From positions 43,239,411 through 43,303,410 of the forward strand of contig OW203762.1 of assembly GCA_934045905.1 (NCBI GenBank): 64,000 nucleotides of DNA, in the 5' to 3' direction. The DNA is from Leuctra nigra (taxonomy: Eukaryota; Arthropoda; Insecta; Plecoptera; Leuctridae). The notes under the pieces were generated by a model. The model was not told the origin of the DNA and did no database searches. It saw only the letters and a list, made by a program, of their open reading frames with translations. A program made the position numbers and the translations under genes. Below are positions 59,901 to 64,000 of this stretch, piece after piece (position 1 is the stretch's first letter; every line of letters begins with the position of its first letter).

Positions 59901-60130
59901 TACATTTTTGTATTTATCAACATTTGAATTACCCTTGGCGAGTAAATCCAAGTTAATATCACCAACGAAAATGATTTGATCCTTGTCTTTTATATTTGTT
60001 AGAATGTTTTCTATTTCTTGAATGAAATTTGGTAAATTGGAATCAGGTGGTCTATACAAAGAAATAATATGTGTTTTGGAACCGTTTAAAGTTATTGTTC
60101 CAATCAAACCCTCACAGTATCGTAAATTAT
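55861..60130 (-). mobile_element. Non-LTR retrotransposon (LINE), 5'-truncated, with copy D inserted
   Basis: The minus-strand frame (60107 to 58281, open further upstream to about 60125) begins inside the apurinic-type endonuclease: FVGDINLDLL, then SDHYVIM. The N-terminal endonuclease part is missing. The RT follows: YRPISILSAIEKIMER, FIDFTKAFDTLLH, STGVPQGSILGPLL and YLYADDTALVSTHS. A frameshift near 58330 shifts to the frame 58332-57935 (LQNDFNNLLRWAHDHGL, KVMHIHSP). The frame then resumes at 56583-56193 past copy D (AILAWGATTDSFLKKK, then PKLFNTLPPSLQNLEKFK). The 3' UTR has AAT repeats and ends with an AAATA-type tail at 55861. Jockey/CR1-like by eye. Its 3' end abuts copy C of the palindrome-headed family. 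Confidence 0.88.
56584..57934. mobile_element. Palindrome-headed element, copy D (1351 bp), inside the LINE frame
   Basis: Starts TCTAGTGGAGCGGTCGCTCC, the body nearly the same as copy A. Palindrome arms at 57539-57696 and 57776-57933. Units near 57040 and 57308 with an intervening TGACGTCA module at 57178. The LINE reads in frame on both sides (ESVIR before, AILAWG after). Exactly one codon is needed between, and the flanks supply it (TAT) only if nothing was duplicated. Confidence 0.88.
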
Positions 60131-60143
60131 AATCTTGCGTCCG

Positions 60144-61313
60144 ATGGATGCTAGCACAATCCTAGACACGTCCAACAGATTCTCAATGCTATCAGACGAC
60201 AGCACAGGAGATGAAGACGAGGTAGCTGACTCAAGCCAACCCACCCGACAGACACAAAATCACAACGCAGTTCACAAGACAAGGCCACCCCCGCCAATAG
60301 TCTTATACCATCTATTCAATAACCACGCCGCAACTTTTTCTGAACTCAAGAAAAATCTAACAGATGAGTTTGACATTAAATACAAAGGGGACAGAATTAT
60401 TATTTTGACAAAGAACATAGCAGATTATAACATAACTCAAAAAACGTTTAACGATGCCAAACTAGAGTACCACACATATACGCCGAGAGACCAGCGCGAA
60501 ATCAGATTAGTCGCTAAGAACCTCCCACCTAATCTCACAACCCAAGAGATAATGGATGACTTAAAAAGCCAAAATATGCCTGCTACGAAAATCAAGCAAA
60601 TGATAAAAAAGCCATCGGAATCTAATCCACTCTCTGTACCATATCCCATGTTCATAATAACGTTTGCCGCTAACACCAAGTCGAGCGATGTGTATAAAAT
60701 TAAAAAAATATGTCGATGCGTAACAACATGGCAACCATACAGGAACATATCGGGAGTAACACAGTGCTTTAACTGTCAGTCATTCGCCCACACCTCTAAG
60801 AACTGCCACAGACAGCCTAAATGTGTCAAGTGCAAGGAGAATCACTCCACTAAAGATTGCATCAAAGACCCAGCAACCCCTCCCACCTGCACTAACTGCG
60901 GTGGCCCACACCCCTCGAGCTTCAGGCAATGCCCTGTATTTGCCAAACAACTCAGCCTCAAATCACAGCGGTCATCTCCTGCTCACAACAACAACAACAA
61001 CAACAACTCATCTAACCCATCATATCAATACAGACAAGCAAATTTCCCTCCGCTCGGCAACAGCGCATCAACAAACGACAATGAAATACCAACCTGGCCA
61101 CGTACTACACAACGGAACCCACCACATCAACAAGCCGCAGAAGAAATCAGCATTTCTAGCGTAATGCAGCTCCTCAAATCACTTTTTGGAGGCCTTGACC
61201 TGCACAAAATCAAGAACACACTGATCAAAACAATTCAACAAGCTTCCGAAGCGGAAGACACATTTTCCAAAGTCATAATCCTCGCAGAAGGGTTGTTTAC
61301 CTTACTACCCTAA
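60144..61313 (+). CDS. LINE ORF1, gag-like nucleic-acid-binding protein
   Basis: 389 residues from the first ATG (MDASTILDTSNRFSML). The N-terminus is acidic and polar; the middle has a region resembling the domain before the knuckles in jockey ORF1 (IRLVAKNLPPNLTTQEIMDD). Three CCHC-like knuckles follow at about residues 207-265: CFNCQSFAHTSKNC, CVKCKENHSTKDC and CTNCGGPHPSSFRQC. An Asn-rich run (NNNNNNN) lies near residue 285. In this family ORF1 coats the element RNA for transport to target DNA. Confidence 0.9.
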   Translation: MDASTILDTSNRFSMLSDDSTGDEDEVADSSQPTRQTQNHNAVHKTRPPPPIVLYHLFNNHAATFSELKKNLTDEFDIKYKGDRIIILTKNIADYNITQKTFNDAKLEYHTYTPRDQREIRLVAKNLPPNLTTQEIMDDLKSQNMPATKIKQMIKKPSESNPLSVPYPMFIITFAANTKSSDVYKIKKICRCVTTWQPYRNISGVTQCFNCQSFAHTSKNCHRQPKCVKCKENHSTKDCIKDPATPPTCTNCGGPHPSSFRQCPVFAKQLSLKSQRSSPAHNNNNNNNSSNPSYQYRQANFPPLGNSASTNDNEIPTWPRTTQRNPPHQQAAEEISISSVMQLLKSLFGGLDLHKIKNTLIKTIQQASEAEDTFSKVIILAEGLFTLLP

Positions 61314-61322
61314 CCTTTTGCA

Positions 61323-64000
61323 ATGGCCATGCAACTACCGAAATATAACGTACTTTTCTGGAATAGCAATTCCGTACTAAATAAAACACATGAACTCATC
61401 AACATGGCTCAAAAGCATGACATCGACATCATAGGAATATCGGAAACTCATCTTAACCCAAGACACAAACTGAAACTAAGAGGCTACAAAGTATACAGAA
61501 GTGACCGTAATGGAAAAGGCGGAGGAGTTGCCATCGCAGTTAAAAGTACTATTAGGCACTTTCAACAAACTATCCCAATTCTAGAAAAACTAGAAGCTGT
61601 AGCCATCACTCTCCACACATCCTTCATCAACGTAACTATTGTTTCCGTCTACAATCCACCAAAAGGCCGTATCTCTACAGGCGACATCAACAAACTCCTA
61701 AGACTTAACAAGAAAGTCATAATAATCGGCGACTTAAACGCGAAACACATTACTTGGAACTGCTTTGCAAACAATAGAAACGGCACCACACTTTTAGAGC
61801 ACTCAACTACCAAGAATTTCAAAATACTATACCCACCTGAACCGACATACCAGCCTTCTAGGAACAACGCTCGTCCCAGCGTACTGGACCTAACGCTGAC
61901 GAAGGGAGTAGACTTCGTCTCGAGCCTCACGTCTAGACCATGTCTGCCTTCTGATCATAACCCAGTTCTTTTTACCATTGAAAAAACTAATGATCAGATT
62001 CCACCTAAAAGTGTCCATAACTACAATACAGCTAACTGGAAAACATTCCGTCTCGAATTAGACAAAAACAACATTACTAACCCTAGAATCAACTCTAAAG
62101 CAGACATTGACCATCACTTAGCTCACTTCAGCGAAAATATCAAGACAGCCTTGAATGTAGCTGCTCCTCCAACAAACATATCTCACCATGTCATCCCTCT
62201 ACCAGATTCCATCAGAGCCAAGATCAAAGCTCGCAACAAGCTTCTTAGGTTATTCCAATCGACAAGATTGCAACACATCAAAACTTCAGTCAACAGCGCT
62301 AATGCAAGTATTAGAAAAGACATTGCAAAATGGAGGAATAACAATTGGGGTGACTTCCTTATCAAGCTGAAACCAACAGAGACTTGCACGTTGTGGAGTG
62401 CAACGAGGCTATTCAAGAAGAAAACAATGACCATCCCGCCACTTACCGTTCCCGGAGGCATGGCACTCAGCGATAATGAAAAAGCAAATGCTCTTGCGGA
62501 CAACTTTCAGAATATTCACAACCAGAACGCAACGCTAGGAACTTCGAGTCATAATTTATTAGTGCAGAGAGCTGTCCGCAAATATCTCATACAGCCAATT
62601 GAAACAACTGATATTGAGCTCATCACCCCCAAGGAATTGAGAGATATACTACTCAGCAGGAAAAACAAAAAGGCCCCAGGTCAAGACAACTTAACAAACT
62701 TTGTCCTAAAACAGCTATCCAAGAAGGCAATTGTTTCATTAACAACTATATTTAACAAGATGTTAATTCTCTCGTACTTCCCCGAATCGTGGAAATTAGC
62801 GAAAATCCTTGCTATCCACAAACCTGGAAAAGACTCCACCCTGGCTACGAGCTACAGGCCAATCAGTCTGTTGAGCTCGCTAAGCAAAGCTTTTGAGAAA
62901 ATTATTCTTGTCCGAATCAACAAGTACATCACCTCAAACAACACTATTATAAATGAACAATTTGGCTTCCGCCCGAAACATTCGACTACGCATCAACTGG
63001 TTCGCCTCGCAGAATATATCACCGAGAAGTTTAACTCTAAACAGCATACTGGAGGCCAAGTCTTGAAACTTACGCTTTCAGGACGCAAACGCTCTAGGAC
63101 GTCAACAAGTCCCATTTACTGTAAGAATGGCGACCTTGAAATCTACTGTCAACTGTTTAGCTATTCATTTTGAATAAGGTTTTAACGTTTAATGACTGTA
63201 TAACATCTGAAATAATAATTATAATGTTAATAAATTCTTTCCAATAGATTGCTGGATGACAATCAAATAAGTGACTTAAATTAATGATTCAATGTCGATC
63301 ACTCTTACAGTGAATGGGACTTTATGACGTCCGAGAGCGTTTGCGTCCTGAAAGCGTAAGTTTCAAGACTTGGCCTCCTGGTATGGTTCTACTAGACATC
63401 GAGAAGGCATTTGACACCGTATGGCACCACGGTCTGATGTTCAAACTTATCAGTCTACACGTCCCAAAATACATATGTCACATCCTCCATTCCTATCTAC
63501 AAAACCGAACTTTTTATGTAACCATCAACGAAGCCAGATCATCTCATAGACCTATTTCAGCTGGGGTACCCCAAGGTTCCCTGCTAGGCCCAGTTCTTTT
63601 TTCACTTTATATAAATGATGTTCCAAGGTCTCCTCACATCCATTTGTCCCTCTATGCTGACGACACGGCAATCTTCTCCTCTTCCTTCAGAACAGACACA
63701 ATTCAAACCAGACTGCAAAAGGCATACCTCAAAATTGAAAAATTCTTTAAAAAATGGAAAATCAAAGTTAATGATGACAAGACAACATCAATTTTATTTA
63801 CTAAAAGATTACCATCCAGAAGACCACAGATCGTTTTAAATAACGTAGTTATCAACTGGTCAAGCAGCGTTAAATACCTTGGCGTCCAACTTGACTCCAG
63901 GCTAACATACGCTGCTCACATCAAGCACAAGATCCAGCAAGCTTATGCCGTAATGTCAAGCTTATACCCCATGTTTAACAAGAGCAGCCGTCTAAGCGAA
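61323..64000 (+). CDS. LINE ORF2, endonuclease plus reverse transcriptase, interrupted by a MITE
   Basis: Residues 1 to about 225 form the endonuclease (WNSNSV, ISETHL, IIGDLNAKHITWN, LPSDHNPVLF), with catalytic residues visible. The RT starts near 440 (KKAPGQDNLTN, YRPISLLSSLSKAFEKI, NEQFGFRPKHST) and is broken by the MITE at 63053-63377. A premature stop then ends the frame at 63173. It resumes at 63382 with MVLLDIEKAFDTVWHHG, SAGVPQGSLLGPVLFSLYIND and LYADDTAIFSSS, and is open to 64000. The first catalytic Asp lies just after the insertion, so this copy cannot make a full RT. The remainder lies off the window. Confidence 0.9.
63053..63377. mobile_element. MITE with GGCCAAGTC ends, 325 bp, CTGG target duplication
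   Basis: Inverted ends of about 45 bp, nearly perfect (AGGCCAAGTCTTGAAACTTA, then CGCTTTCAGGACGCAAACGC, mirrored). CTGG at 63049-63052 and 63378-63381. Removing the element with one CTGG restores the LINE codons for H-T-G-M-V. A second copy is at 4385-4708. Confidence 0.88.

Larger units (their letters stand above)
60131..64000 (+). mobile_element. Jockey-type non-LTR retrotransposon, runs off the right edge
   Basis: Both ORFs are present in order with a 9-nt gap. It is head to head with the minus-strand LINE, meeting at about 60130. The 5' UTR would be only about 14 nt, so the true 5' end is probably lost. Apart from the MITE at 63053-63377 the frames are open to the last base, suggesting a young insertion. 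Confidence 0.88.

Overview
This is a 64 kb piece of an AT-rich, intron-bearing, transposon-loaded animal genome. Arthropod, probably insect, is the best guess. It carries spliced host genes with GT-AG introns, full-length COPA, TFIIA-gamma, LYSMD1 and DNA polymerase beta orthologues, TAGG/GTACCTAC simple repeats, a jockey-type LINE and several hAT and TTAA-flanked elements. I cannot name the species.

Host genes. Positions 1-9124 (+) hold the 3' ten exons of a C2-domain protein; its start lies off the left edge. Positions 17145-26816 (-) are a complete three-exon TFIIA small subunit with a 7.4 kb first intron full of repeats. Positions 27806-31495 (-) are an intact, intronless coatomer alpha subunit. 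It is divergent from a three-exon LYSMD1 gene at 32116-35059 (+). Positions 44225-50937 (-) are a complete six-exon DNA polymerase beta of 336 codons. I assembled each spliced frame by hand. In all five the exon phases match and the total is a multiple of three.

Repeats make up most of the rest. There are fragments of four non-LTR families. One family contributes five 3'-tail fragments. A minus-strand LINE lies at 55861-60130. A plus-strand jockey-type element starts at 60131 and runs off the right edge. There is also a solo LTR with a 5-bp target duplication, several hAT-like elements with 8-bp duplications, TTAA-flanked elements, and many short inverted-repeat elements, some nested three deep.

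The most unusual system is a family of four elements (6831-8163, 37996-39877, 55218-55860, 56584-57934). Each has a palindrome of about 390-410 bp at one end, a 16-nt hairpin beside CTAG at the other, and a body of tandem units (about 269 bp) carrying CRE-like, ETS-like and YY1-like sites. Within every copy the two palindrome arms match almost perfectly. Between copies the arms differ at many positions, always with the compensating change in the partner arm. One copy sits inside a LINE reading frame, and removing it with no target duplication restores the frame. The arms are therefore being homogenised or re-copied, and the insertion chemistry looks Helitron-like rather than cut-and-paste.
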